A stretch of 64,000 nucleotides of DNA from Branchiostoma floridae (GCF_000003815.2 NC_049991.1:15518202-15582201); one strand, 5' to 3'; positions 49,692 to 61,932 are shown, numbered from the stretch's first letter. Translations and numbers: made by a program. The notes: generated from the letters alone by a model not told the origin.

Positions 49692-50703
49692 GTAAGTTTG
49701 ACAGTGGCGAGAATGCATGTATTTTTCCCCGAACAAATGTAGGTACTTCTAGCGTTGTTGTTGTTTTTTTTTTACGTAAACTTTGTACATTCAAATTGTA
49801 AGTAACTTTAAACTGCCAGAGTTTGAGCCCAATAAAACACTCTCAATACCAGAGTATCACCACTGACCTCCGAAAAGAAACCCCCGAACAAAGTAGAAAC
49901 ACCTATCCTCCAGGTCTCGCACGCTACGAGCAGGAAATTATAACACTCAGACAAGATTACGTCCGATGGCTGATTGCATACAAAGTAAAACAATTTAACA
50001 GTGGTATGCAGGGGCATATACTTAACAAAGAATTCGAAGGAAAATGAAATATATAGATAAAGCCAAATCAAGTTAACTTGTTCGTCCTGGGATTTTTCAG
50101 AAAAGAAATGAAGCGACAGGGTGGTAAAATTCTTGTAAAATTTCGAGACGTCTCCGTTTATGTAATGGCTCATACAAAACAAGAAGAAGATTGAAGTTTT
50201 TAGCTTGAAAAAAACAACAACACTCCTACTACACAGTACCTGCACCTGACAATTATTAAAACGTATGCCCTACTTGCTTAAAAAAAGTTCACTGCAATAA
50301 TAAATGCACCCACATCACAAGGAGATTATGACGGTACTTAGACCTAGTTATCGAAGTGGAAATTGTTGAATGGCGTCATGTAATTTCATGACGAAAATCT
50401 TCTGAATGGAAGATGCGTTTTTTTTTCACTCTCGGAAAAATAGGAGCTGCCGCAATTCTAAAAACCAATCAGTTATGCATAGGCGCTCCTGTGGAAGATT
50501 ATATTCTTCCATATGGGCCCGGGGCATATTGGGCAAGCTCTGTTTTGACATGGAATCAATTCACAATATTAGTTCTCTTTTGGGGATAACTTACATTAAA
50601 TATTGCATTTTTGCGCAGGGGTGACTTGGAACAGTCCAATGTTGCGTGGGAATGGGTATGGCTGAAATATGCTGTATTTGCACCCAAGCAAATGTCGGCC
50701 TTT
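49692..50703. other. Intergenic/RBBP6 3' UTR region
   Basis: AT-rich, no coding content recognised. The part next to 50703 is presumably the RBBP6 3' UTR. I could not fix its polyadenylation signal. Confidence 0.45.
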
Positions 50704-53700
50704 CTAGTTCTTTGATTTGTCCTTGTCTTTGTGCTTATGTTTGGTTTTCTTTTTCTTGTGTTTGTGCTTCTTAGTACTACTCTCTGCCTTTTTCTCCTTC
50801 TTGTGTTTCTTCTTGTTTTTCTTGTGCTTCTTTTTGTGCTTGGGGCTCCCTGGCGGACTGGGGCTGGCCGAGGTAGCCTGGTCAGGTGCCTGAGAGCCTG
50901 CGTCTGTGGCGGTGTCTCCCTCCTCACTCTCAGATTCAGAACTTGAGACGCTGTAGTCTGGCTCGAACTCTGCCTCCTCATGCGTGTAGTCCTTGACTGG
51001 GGACAGCTGTGAGAACAAGTTTATTGTTATATAAGAGACAGCAATGTGTTAAAATATTAAGAATCTTACTTCCTCTCTCCTGACTTTTAAACGTAATCTG
51101 AAAATCCATCTGTTAATCCATCCGAGCCCCCTGTAGTAGCCACATTTTTTTCTTTTTAATCATATTATCTTAATTCATTCCATTATTTGATTATCCTCAT
51201 TGCACTATTATCATTTTCTAAGTATTATGCTGATTTATTATTTATTGTTTAAGTCAAACCATTAATTACTTGTTTATCCTTATTGCATCATCATCATTTT
51301 CTACATATTACGTTACTTTATCATTCATTGTTAATTCATACCATTAATTACTTGTTTATCCTTATTGTATCATTATTATTCTATGTATTACTTTACTTTA
51401 TTATTATATATCATAATCAATTTTGTTTAGTTTAAAGGAGGAGGGCTAAGTATAAGCTTCACAAGCTTTTTCCCTCCTCCTGCACCTATTTTATCCATTG
51501 TTTTCATTTTGTGTTTTAATGTAATACTTGTGTGCGAATAAATAAACAAACAAAATCAGAAACATGCCTTTCATAAAATGAAACTGCATACAATTGCAAA
51601 CAAAATGGATGATGGGCATTTTTGTCATTCTTGAGACCAAAGACACATATTTCATTTATACCGGTACATGTCATTTTGACCTTCAAAACTTAAAACTATC
51701 TTCTTCAAGATGTTGCATACCCGTGAAGGTGTGTTTGTGCCCTCGGAATCGAAGTCGTCCCGCTCCCACTTGGACAGAGGTAAGGTGATGGTTATCATCT
51801 CTTCTGCTGAAGTGCTGGAGGCAGGAGCAACTTGGACATCTTTCTTCACTACGGTAGGGCTGGCACTGGTGGTCTTCAACTACATGGCAAAGTCACAGGA
51901 TTTCAATAGGAATCATACTCATTTAGAACTGGAGTGTCTGATAGCTTCTCTTTTGTACCTAAGTTCATCGGTATGGTATTAACCATTTTAATACTGTTGA
52001 CCTATTGCAAGGGCAAGTGTTCCTTTGCAAGAGTAATTTGTAGTATAAGGATTATATTACAATGCTAAACTTTCTTCCCAACTAAGTTGTGCAAGAATCA
52101 AAATTTCAACGACCAGTTGCCTTATTCAGAAAAAATCATAACAAAGTCTCTGTTAAGTGATGGCTGGAGTGCCCTATATGGCCCCCTTTATACCTGCTGG
52201 ATTACTAGTGAATCGCTGATTGAAGAGGATGAAAAATCTGCTACCTGCACAGTCCTGCTAAGTCCCATGGCCTCTGCTCTGGCCTTTTTCTTGGCAGGTG
52301 ACCCTCCTGTGGAACTGGCACTGGAGTAGCCCACCAGAGACGAGGAGGAGGCGATCGTGTCTGACATCACCGTCACCTTCCTCTTGGTCGTCTTCTCTTT
52401 CTTAACCTTCTCTTTGGCAGGAGGCGCCTCGGAGCTGCTAGGCATGTCCTCTTTCAGCTTCACCACACTGCGAGCCTTCTCCTTCCACCTTTCGTCGTCA
52501 GACCTTTCTAGCTTGACCTTTCTCTCCTTCCACTTTTCATCATCTGACCTTTCAACCTTGACCTTTTTTGTGGGGACAGGTTCTGGAGGATCGACTTTAA
52601 TCCTAGCCTTCTCTTCCTGTTTTTTCTCCTTCTTTTTGTCATCCTTTGCAGCAACTTCTGAGGACATATCTGATTGAACACCACCGTTGGCTTCTAGTTC
52701 GACCCTGCTGCTGTCTGGTTTGCTTTCTTTTCTCTTTCTCTTACTAGCATGTTTGTCGTGAGACGTTTTACTGGAGGCGTGTTTGTGCTGTCTGTGGGAG
52801 CGGCTTTCCTTTGAGGGTTTTGCATCCCCTACTTCCTCCTTGGCTTTCTTCACAGTAGGTTCCTCTGGAGCAGGTTCAGTGGAGGATACTGGAGCAACTT
52901 CCTTTTCCTTCCGCAGGGCAACTTCCTTTTCCTTTGACAGGGCAATTTCCTTTTCCTTTGGCGGAGCAACTTTTTCTCCGACAGCAACTTCAGCTTTCCT
53001 GACCTCTGCTTCATGTTCTACATCTTGTTTCTGAGCAGTTGATTCAACTTTAGCAGCACTTTCGGTTTCAACGGGGACTTCTGGGTTCCGTCTACTATGT
53101 CTGCGCTTGTGTTTGTGATGATGTCTATGTCTACTACTACTACTGACACTGCCCTCCTTGGCTTCCACATTAGCACCAGGTTCAACCTTATCCTTGTTTT
53201 CACTGTCTTGACTTGTTGTCGCACTTGTGTCCCTGTCTCTGCCTTCCCTACCACTTCTTCTACTGCGTCTTTCCCGAGAATGTGACTTCTTCACATCCTT
53301 TGTTTCTTCAGCTTCCTTAACCTGAGAGTTTGCTTTCTCCTTTGGCTCCCCTTCCACTTCAGTTTTACCCTCATTGCTCTCAGTAACAGTGGGGGACTTC
53401 TCCTTCTTGCTAACACTAGCATCTTTGTCTGTTTTATCTGTAGATTTATCCTTCTTGGCATCCTGTTCTGCTGAAGGTTTCTCCTTCCTGCTCTTGTCTG
53501 CAGAACCTCTATCCCTCCTGTCCCTGTCTTTTCTACGAGCATCACCCTCCTTGGAAGGACTCCCCCGGTCTCTGTCAGGTCTGGACGAGCGGGGATGGTG
53601 CCTGCTGGAGTCCGGAGGCCTTCTTGACGGGGAGGATGTATGTGCATGTGGGGGTGGGGGGAAATCAGGAGGGTAAGGGTAAGGGTATGAGTAAGGATAG

Positions 53701-56700
53701 GGAGGCGCATGGGGCGAACGGGACCTGTAGAAAGGAGGGGGTGATCTTCCTCGAGGAGGGGAACGTCCCCGGTAGTAATCAAAAGAGGGTGATCTGGGAC
53801 GACCAGGAGGATAGCCAGGGAATCCTGCACGCTCGTAATAGTAGGGATCGTAGTAGTAGAGATCTGGTGGATAGCCCGGTGGAGCAGGGGGGTAGTGCCT
53901 ACTGCGCGACCTTGGTGAGGGGGAGCGCGAGTAACGAGCCCCGGCGGACCGCCTCCGTCCACGACGCGGTGGGGAACGTGATCGCGACCGTGGTGGAGGG
54001 GATCGCGAGAAGGATCGTCTGAATCTGGGCGATCTTCTGGAACGTCTTGGCGACCGAGAGAAGGACCGTGACCTTGATCGAGACCGCGAACGGGGTCTCG
54101 TCCTGGACCGTGACTTTGATCTAGATCTGGATCTTGATCTGGACCTAGATCTAGACTTGGATGATCCTGAGCTGGAGGAAGATGACCAGGAGGAGTGAGA
54201 TGGAGAGCGACTGTAGGACCGGGACGGGGAGCCCGAGCGGTGCCGCTGCTTCTGGCGGAGCAACTTGTACGCCTCCAGCTCGTTGGCAAAGTCGTTGGTC
54301 ATCTTGTCTAATTTGGATGTTGCTCCATCTCTGTAACACACAAGACATCAGGGGTACTGAGTGAAAACTCTGATGCTGATACATGCTTTCTGCACAACAA
54401 AATAATACTGAATGTAATGTCTGATACTAGTACTTCTATATAACCAAGTTCTTCTTCAAACCACTAATATGTTTTGGTAGACATTCTGCTATCTTACTCA
54501 GGGAATAATGACTGACTCCCTATCTTTTAAAATATTTTAATTCATCAGAAAACAAAGGCTGTAAAATGTCCAGCTTTGTATGAAAGTTCATCCGTGATGG
54601 TAGTTCACATGATTTGCACTGCGATGGATATATTTGTATGTTATGAATGTCTGTAAGATTATACGTAATTCAGCCTTTTGGCTGCTAGGTACCGTATTCT
54701 CATTCCCAATAAACCAATCATCATCATCATCATCATCATTACATAGTACAGAGTTAAAACTTCAAACACAAAAAATTAGCAAATCAAATTTCAGTGCCCT
54801 CACCTGTTGGGTGCAGGAGGTGGCTGTCCAGGAAACCCCTGGGGTGGGGTGAGCCCAGGAGGGGGAGGCTGACCAGGGGGGAAGGTTGGCGGCTGGGGGG
54901 GACCGGGGACCATGCCTGGTCCCGGGGGAGGGGGGAAGAACGGTGGGGGGTGGGGAGGTGCAGCTGATGATACAGGTACAAATGGTGGGCTGTTGCCTGG
55001 CCCGGGAGGAATAACCGGAGGTGGGGGTGGCATTCTCGGGGGAAGGTCTGGTCTAGGTTCCGTGGCTCGGGGCTGGAAGTCTCGATGCGGCCTTGGCCCA
55101 CGGAAGCGAGGATTAAAGCTGAAGAAAAAAACACAGTGTCAGTTTATTGAAATTTGGGTTTCCTTCTCAGGAAATCAATACCTCAATAAAAAAAATGATC
55201 TTTTTAGGACGACATTATTATAGAAAGACCCTGACACACGTGTAACAAAAACACACGAGTATTTAGGAATGTATGGTGAGTTGTGAACCCATCATACTTC
55301 CACAACTCTTTATTTATGTATCACAGTACAGCATGTAGTAGTGCATAATGTATAAATTGTGAATGGGCCTCAGTTACTGTCTGTTATACCCCCCTCACAT
55401 TAGGCGAAAATCAATCGAAGGACGAGTCTGCGAGCTCTAAATTACGAGGAGGCATGACCCTGATGATGCCGACGAAGAAATGGCAGACTTCCCCCTTCTT
55501 GTAAGGGCCATGCCTCCACGTAATTCATAGCACGAAGATCATCCTCCGATTGAGTTTCGCATTATGTAAGTAGAGTAAAACACAGAGGAATTGATTCCTA
55601 TACACAGCTCATTTATCAAGGAACACTCCTTGTGCGACGGTGATACAGAGCTCACGCGCTGTATGAAGTATAATGAGGTCGCAACTACCCATCTCTTCCT
55701 GAATACTCTTGTGAAACAGGTACAAATAACACCGTTTCAATGCCCAAACACGCCCCCGCACAAATGTCCGCACATGAGCACAAACAGGTAACTTACCCGC
55801 ACCTTTCTCCTAAGATAATCCTTTCGCTGGCTGCAAAGAAACGTGGTTCGCCAAGCCTTCCACTTTTTCCCTGTCCAAATCTGCCGGAAAAAGAATTGAT
55901 AGTGCCATGCGGAATGTTGGGTAAATTTCATCGACACTAACGTCCAATGCACGCGTACGTTCCGCTACCGCTCAAATGACCCTGTCTGAACTCCAAATCC
56001 TCGCAAACTACAATTTCAAACCCGGCAAAGGGGACTGTAAGGCTGTAATATGCATCTATTTGTGTATATACGGGATTGCAAGGCCCCGCTTATGAATATT
56101 AACTAGCATTCGCCTTTCTCGTCGCTGATTGGCTGGCGTCCATAAAGTAATTATCTCTCGCTCTCCCCAGACCGCTGGCACCTGGCACGTGTGGGCTCTG
56201 GGGTCACTGGAGTTCACGGCAGGAAGCCGAAAGAAAACCAATTTCCCCTCAGAAAAGCGCTGAAATTAAGCATTTTAAAGTAGTTTATGCCCAAAATTTT
56301 ACTTGGATCATTTTACCAACTATCTAATGCCTATCTACACCAAATTTAAGGTCATTCCATTGTAATTCAAGGGAACAGGGGGCCACAATATACCGTTTTG
56401 GTCAAAACATGACCTTTAAACTTCAATAAAATCATTTTAGAGGCAGATATAAAAAAATTGAGAAAACAGCACCTTGGTATTGACCCACTCTACCCTTGTG
56501 CCAAATTTCAGGTCGCAGACTCGTCGTCCGATCGATTTTCGCCTAATGTGAGGGGGGTATTAGCACATGCCTCTACAGTATGAAGGAACCAGAGTCCTAC
56601 TTGGAATGCCTTGGGCCTTGGAACCTTCCACGTCCAAACGGGGGTCGAGGACCAGCTGATCGAGGACCCATAGGTCGCGGGCCTGAAGGTCGTGGACCAG

Positions 56701-59700
56701 GAGGGTGGTCATTCAGAAAATGCAGATTCTGCCCCTGGAAACATCATGAGGGGGGGGAAATAAACAAGGTTACATTTCTGTAAGCTTAGTAGATGGTACA
56801 TGTGGGTATCTTGCACATGATGCACTTACACATATTCAAAATGACCTTGGTCTCCATAACAAAATACATTCGTGCTTGAAAAGAAATCAAATACGGTCAG
56901 TCTGTCTTCACATAAGATCTGAAGTAGCTAAATCCATTCATTAGTAGATAATACTAATAGGGTATCAGTAATCAAAATAAAATTAAGGCCATTGTATCTA
57001 ACACATTTCTGTTCATTTCTCCAATGGAATAGTCTTAACACCTACCACAACATTGGGTGTCTTGGTGATGGTTGCTATGGGAACACCTGTTGCACCTGAA
57101 GAGGAGGGAGCAGTAGATGCTGGGGGAGGCAGCTGCACCTGTGGTTTATCTGGAGGTCTGCAGATACAAAAAATGGAGCTTAAGAATGAATCTAAAAAAG
57201 ACAATTAACTACAAAGTCTCTTGGTAGGATGTTGTAAGCTGAAATCTGTTTTCAGATTGTGTGTGGTTGGCTAGTTATGAGTGTTTAAAGTTAACCCCCT
57301 GTAACCGTGACCTAAAATGAGGATTTTTGAAAAGCGTGAACCATGGTTTCAGTATGTGGCAATTCTATGAATTCTTTTTTTTGTTGTCATCTCTCAAACA
57401 AGGATGAACTGAACTGTATCAATTCATGATACCATTACTGTCCTTTTAAAATCTACAAACTGCAAATTCAAACTGTAGGTGCGATGAATGATTTCCATCA
57501 GAAATTGCAAAACTTACCTAGATGGAGTTGGGTCAGGCACAGCCTCTTGTTTCTTCAACTTTGCCTTTGTGTAGCCAGTTTCATTCTTAAAGTTGGTCAC
57601 AGCCTGTGGACACAATAACAGCCAAGATGTATGTCATTTACACAAGTCTACTGAACAAAAATTCTTCTCAATAGACAAAAGGACACTCAAGTCACAAGTA
57701 CCATGACTGGAAAAGAAGCAGTTCTCTCACCTGTCTAAGGAATTTGTTGGCGATAAGTGAGTCTGGGGAGACGCCCGTCTCATTGCAGGATGGGCAGACG
57801 TGTTCCTCTGACTCCAATAGTGAGTTACGAATACCTGCAACAAAAGTGAAGACTGTTACAACAGGTACTTCTGGATTTTGAAAGGAATGCTCAAGTTTAT
57901 TGACTAGGTTGGTGAGCTGTCTATTCATGAGTATCTGCTACATGTACAACAGACAAGACTAGTAGTAAGCTTAAGTGTTACATCTAAAGGGCAGTCAAAA
58001 CAGATACAGAAGTATTTTGTTGCTAAACTTCTTGCAACAGCAGGCCTTTTCTGGACCATAACTTATAGAAACTCTACATTGATGAAGAGATTTCCTAGAC
58101 ATTTCCTAAAGGTAAGCAAGACAACAATTACTCAAACAACTGTTAACCAAACTACTTAAAGGCTCGAGTAACTGTTATCTTGTCTATAGAACCTCTTCTT
58201 AAACCCAGTCAAGATGTAAGCCTTTTTCAGGTATGAGAGAGGCAACACTACAAATTACAGCATATGTAGACAACCAAACGATATTGAAACCTCCAAGGCT
58301 TCATCCACTTACACTCATCACAGAAGCTGTTGCCGCAGCAGGGTATGACCACGGCATCAGACAGCAGGTCTTTACACAGCATACACAGCAGCTCCTGTGG
58401 GATGCTGTTGTCCTCCTCTGGAACCACCTCCTGCTCCTGGGACGGCAGGAAGGGGGGACGCTCCTTCTTCCCCTCCTTGTAGGCTTGCCTGTGGGTGACA
58501 TTGTATCGGGTTAGAAATGGATGATTCTGATTTGTTAATGGTAACTTAAAATAGGCAATTTTCCCGGTCACAAGTCAACCGCTAAAATTTCATCATCGCA
58601 AATATTTGATCTAAAATTTGAGAGCAATACATCAATGAAGGATAGACATCCACCTCCAACCTAACAAAAAGATGTTAAAAATGGTACAGGCCTGTGCATA
58701 TATATGCAAGTCTGTACTATAGACTTGTCCATATTTAAAATTTTTCAAGCAATACTCCGAATATGTGAGTGGCAAATAAAGTACATTAATCCAGAAATCA
58801 GCCCTTACTCATCTATAGTGGGTACTGCGTATTCTCCTGTGGCTGTGAGGAGGGCTCCCTTGGCCCCGGGACCCGACACAGTCGTCATGAAGCTCCGTGG
58901 GATGCCAGTGCTCCGCTTCACTCGTGGGCCCAAGTAGTTTCCCTCCGTCTGAAACAAGGTTATCATTGTCAATCATTGTGGTGAAGGCTTTCAAACAACC
59001 AGCTTGTATCAATTTTAAAATGGCTATCTTTTATTTCTGGCAATCTGGGTCTGAATGGGATAGGGAATGATCCCAAGCAGCCTTTGTAAACCCTACTTCT
59101 AATATTAGGTCCGTTAGTCCTCACTTTTACTCACAAATGATGTTTTGTAACAGATAACTTTGTGTCAGCCTGAGTCTTGTTAAGCATTGACAATCCAGTA
59201 CAAAAACTGGTGTTCACTCGTCTTCACTGTAAGTACAAAAAACAAAATGTATTAGCCTGGACTTACAGGAGGCACAGGGCAGTCCCGGATGAAGTGGCCG
59301 GGTTTCTGGCAGCGGAAGCACACGTAGGTGGATGGTGGGGGTCCCTGGTGGTTCTGGTAAGGCCTTCCTGGTCTCCTCACATACCTTAACACAAATAACC
59401 AAGTAGATGTATATAAAAATTTACATATTAACCGAGATTGTCTCAATCATGATGTTTCTGACTTAGGGGAAGATGCTGTTCCAGTTCTGGCTCAAAGCAA
59501 TCTTGTTCATAAAAAAGGACACATATTCCAATACATAGAGTCAACTCATGATATCTGTAAAATTTACAGAACATGAAAAAAAGTATGACAGACAGCAATG
59601 TTATCAGCATGTGGGAATCATAATGAGTATGGATCGCAATCTTTTGACCTTAGTCAGGACTTTGTCAGGTCTAAAAGCAGAGTCTCGGTGGTTAGTATCG

Positions 59701-60368
59701 GTTATCATTTGTCAAATCTGCCTCCAACGCAGACGTTAGAAATTCTGACCACTACTACACCCGACAAAACCTCTGTTTGGATAATAGTCTGTACTGAGGT
59801 AACACGGACTTTGTGTCATTTATCTGTCCTCAATCACCCTTTCTAGATTTTCTAACCCTACCTTACAATATGCATACTTACGTTGAAGGATCATAGTCTT
59901 TGGTAGACTGTGACATCATGGCCTTGATTTTCTCATCCTCCGTGGCATCAGCACTGACCAGATCTGTCATCTACAAGTATCAGTGTGGAAGAAGAGAGGT
60001 CAATCTGTCTCCAGTGCCTTCGCAGTAATTTTAAAATTTAAGAGAAACTCTTCTGACACACCTACATACCAGGGCTGTCTCCAGGACCCGTCCTTCCGTC
60101 CCGGGACAAAAATTTGCTTCTTGGGACGGAAAATACTTTCATCCCATACGTCCCCAAAATAACATGAAACTATTGAAAAGGTACTTTTATGAACTTAAAA
60201 TGTCAACAACATGGGCTCCCAAACAATGAATAGGACTGAAACCACTTGAAGCTGGAGACGGCCCTACATATGAAGGAAAAAGTAGGCAAAACACATTTGG
60301 CATAAAGATGGTGGACAGTACTTTACCTTGCCCATGGATGATTTGCTTGGTCCAGGTTGGAAGTCCAT
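50704..60368 (-). CDS. RBBP6: RBBP6, RING E3 ligase of pre-mRNA 3' processing, 5' part off window
   Basis: Orthologue of RBBP6 (yeast Mpe1), a nuclear ubiquitin ligase and cleavage/polyadenylation factor. Visible exons in transcript order: 60368-60327, 59970-59882, 59384-59267, 58948-58809, 58488-58313, 57834-57731, 57603-57518, 57157-57046, 56734-56601, 55118-54804, 54330-52245, 51873-51721 and 51006-50704 (stop). All phases match, giving 1285 visible residues. In order they encode EDEKIKAMMSQS, a CCHC zinc knuckle, the STGIPRSFM block, a RING, a Pro-rich segment, one 2086-base exon with an RS-rich and charged region, and a Lys-rich C-terminus. All are in the family's order. The DWNN ubiquitin-like domain that should start the protein was not found up to 64 kb, so its exons lie beyond. 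The first listed exon (42 bases) is the least certain. Confidence 0.94.
51054..51557 (+). mobile_element. 5'-truncated LINE (non-LTR) 3' end
   Basis: The plus strand near 51075-51137 reads LLTFKRNLKIHLL and then a stop, the usual C-terminus of non-LTR reverse transcriptase ORFs (SFKRxLKxxL). An AT-rich tail with about three imperfect 82-base repeats follows (51172-51410), then an 'ataagcttcacaagcttttt' hairpin and an A-rich end (aataaataaacaaacaaa). Antisense in the last RBBP6 intron. Confidence 0.6.
52245..54330 (-). CDS. RBBP6: RBBP6 giant RS/charged exon
   Basis: A single 695-codon exon: KMTNDFANELEAYKLLR, then an SR/RS-dipeptide domain, a Pro/Tyr-rich stretch, a long Lys/Glu region and the conserved SSTGGSP block. 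It contains short internal peptide repeats, KEKE[IV]AL[SR] three times and E-R-S-D-D-E-[KR]-W-K-E twice. Low complexity creates long spurious ORFs in other frames. Confidence 0.93.
54717..54740. repeat. (ATC)n microsatellite
   Basis: Seven or so CAT/ATC units in an RBBP6 intron. Confidence 0.8.
55386..56562. mobile_element. TIR element with TTA duplication carrying captured DNA
   Basis: The left end TACCCCCCTCACATTAGGCG and the right end (reverse complement) match for nearly 48 bases, continuing through the gacgagtctgcga motif. TTA lies directly outside both ends, a 3-bp target duplication as in PIF/Harbinger elements. The interior (55840-56516) is the inverted copy of 49018-49690. Bases 55388-55570 on their own look like an inner palindromic MITE (ggaggcatg...catgcctcc). 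No transposase. In an RBBP6 intron. Confidence 0.82.
55840..56516 (-). repeat. Long inverted repeat, copy 2
   Basis: Reverse complement of 49018-49690, identical over about 550 bases as far as I could align by eye. It ends exactly where the flanking TIR begins (…gtctgcga|cctgaaattt). Toward 55.84 kb the identity falls. Confidence 0.9.
57731..58488 (-). CDS. RBBP6: RBBP6 RING exons
   Basis: Exon 58488-58313 codes LLCMLCKDLLSDAVVIPCCG then SFCDEC. Exon 57834-57731 continues HVCPSCNETGVSPDSLIANK. All-cysteine (C4C4-type) RING spacing, as in RBBP6, with PDSLIANKFLRQ following. Confidence 0.95.
59267..59384 (-). CDS. RBBP6: RBBP6 CCHC zinc knuckle exon
   Basis: Codes CFRCQKPGHFIRDC, a C-x2-C-x4-H-x4-C knuckle, after PPPSTYV, exactly as in RBBP6. 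Binds RNA in the family. Confidence 0.95.
60070..60266. mobile_element. MITE, CAGGGCTGTCTCCA family
   Basis: CAGGGCTGTCTCCAGGACCC at the left; AGCTGGAGACGGCCCT at the right. Interior shares 'cgtccttccgt.c.gggaca' with 24464-24590 and 'gggctcccaaacaatga' with 9886-10105. RBBP6 intron. Confidence 0.78.
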
Positions 60369-60488
60369 CTGAAGTGGGCAGATAACAAGATACAGATCCC
60401 TCTAGCATAGTCTATGATTGCATCAACATATTCTTGCCTGGCAAACCATTTCATACAGTGACCAATTCAAGGGAATACATTCAAGTAT

Positions 60489-60620
60489 GTAGCCATAGTA
60501 CCATCCTCCGTATTGACTGCTGACTCAATCCTTTCGCTTGCTAACCACAGAGGCAACCACCTTGGTTGGCATGCAAAAGGATTGAGCCAGCAGTCACTAC
60601 AGAGGATGGTACTCAGGCTA
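60489..60620. mobile_element. Short palindromic MITE
   Basis: agtaccatcctc.gta.tgactgctg.ctcaatcctttcgc at the left pairs with the right arm (caaaaggattgagccagcag...gaggatggtact), about 50-bp arms around a short loop. Outer tagcc/ggcta extends it. Confidence 0.8.
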
Positions 60621-61404
60621 ACACCTAAGTTCTTGGATGCAACAGGCTACCAACCTACCTGTACTCGGTTCTAACTGCCATACTTACCACATGTACAGGG
60701 TCATGGAGACTTTTCAATCAAAATGAGACAACATGAGGCACTGATTCAATCATGGAAGTGACAAATTACCTGTTTTGCTGGCATTCTCATTCTTTTCTGT
60801 TCACAACCATCCCACTACTAGTATTTTCTACCATTAGCTTTCTCGATGCCAAACTCCATGACGTTTGTGACATTGATGATACACAAGTACAAAATGGTGA
60901 ACACTCAATGCTTTAGATAGTTTTCCAAACTTTTTGAGACTAAAATGTTTTGCAATAGAATGAAAGTTCACCCTGTACGAAAAACTGTCACTTGGGACTT
61001 GATGAAGTTATCCAAGCGCACTTCGCATAATTAAGTGAAATTCTGCAAAAAGGTTGCTGGTTGTGAATTCATTGATACATAATCTGTTGGAGAATAACAC
61101 TCCCTTTTGGAGTCTGGCGAGGTATGTAATTTAGTCATTCAGACTAGCCAATAGTTGTCATGTATTGACAGATATATTTTAGCCATGGTATTTCAAGCTA
61201 AATTTCAAGCATAACAAAGATTTTAACGTCTTTCCTTTCTGTTTCTAACCGGTAAAACAAGTTTCTGGTAAGTATGTACGTCCTGCGTAAGACACCGCAC
61301 TGAAAACGTAAAAAAAAAAAAAAAAGCAGCATTTTATCAAAATTTTTTGCTTTGTCATGATCTTCAGGAGATTTAGCAATACTGAGGTGGCCTCGAGTCA
61401 AGCC

Positions 61405-61612
61405 TTGCTACCGTAGCTTTGGTCCGCTGCACAGTCACTACTCTACTCTCCAAAAAGCAGAGGATAGACTCGGGCTGGTTTTTAACTTAAGGTGTTTTTA
61501 CGGCACAAAATAGAAAGCCTGATAAAAACACCTAAAGAAAAGTTTAAAAAACAGCCCAAGCCTATTCTCTGCTTGGAGAGTACGTGACTCCAACTGTCGG
61601 TGGACCTAAGCC
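61405..61612. mobile_element. ~200-bp palindromic MITE
   Basis: Two imperfect arms of about 85 bases: gctttggtccgctgcacagt...aaggtgtttttac against taaaaacacctaaag...gtcggtggacctaagc. Confidence 0.8.
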
Positions 61613-61831
61613 AAGAAGACTAAATCAAAGTTAGCATCAAGGGGCTTCATAACGATTGTCTCTAGCTCAGCTTTTTCATCCGCAATGCAGAAACGAGCAT
61701 AATTACAGGCAGCATGCAGAAAAGTGAAATTTAGGAACCATGGTACTATCCATTAGAGCGTGCAACAAATTTTACAGAGCTGCGAATACCAGATCGGCTT
61801 TTAACAGGACCTGTTCTCAGTTTTCAGTGGC

Positions 61832-61932
61832 AAGACTGCTGTATCCATGGGTCCAAAAAATATCCATTCGTCACCTGGAGCCAAAATGATATTGTTTTGA
61901 AGTTTGGGCCCATGGATACAGTCATGCAGATC
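61832..61932. repeat. Hairpin, ~25-bp arms
   Basis: actgctgtatccatgggtcc pairs with gggcccatggatacagtcat. Probable MITE remnant. Confidence 0.7.

Noticed and set aside
53374-54022. Plus-strand ORFs of 100-132 codons antisense to RBBP6
   Set aside because: Antisense shadows of low-complexity coding sequence; no splice context or start support.
53291-54289. 332-codon minus-strand ORF in another frame of RBBP6
   Set aside because: Same strand, shifted frame, composed of Arg/Pro/Asp codons produced by the RS-rich repeat of the true frame.
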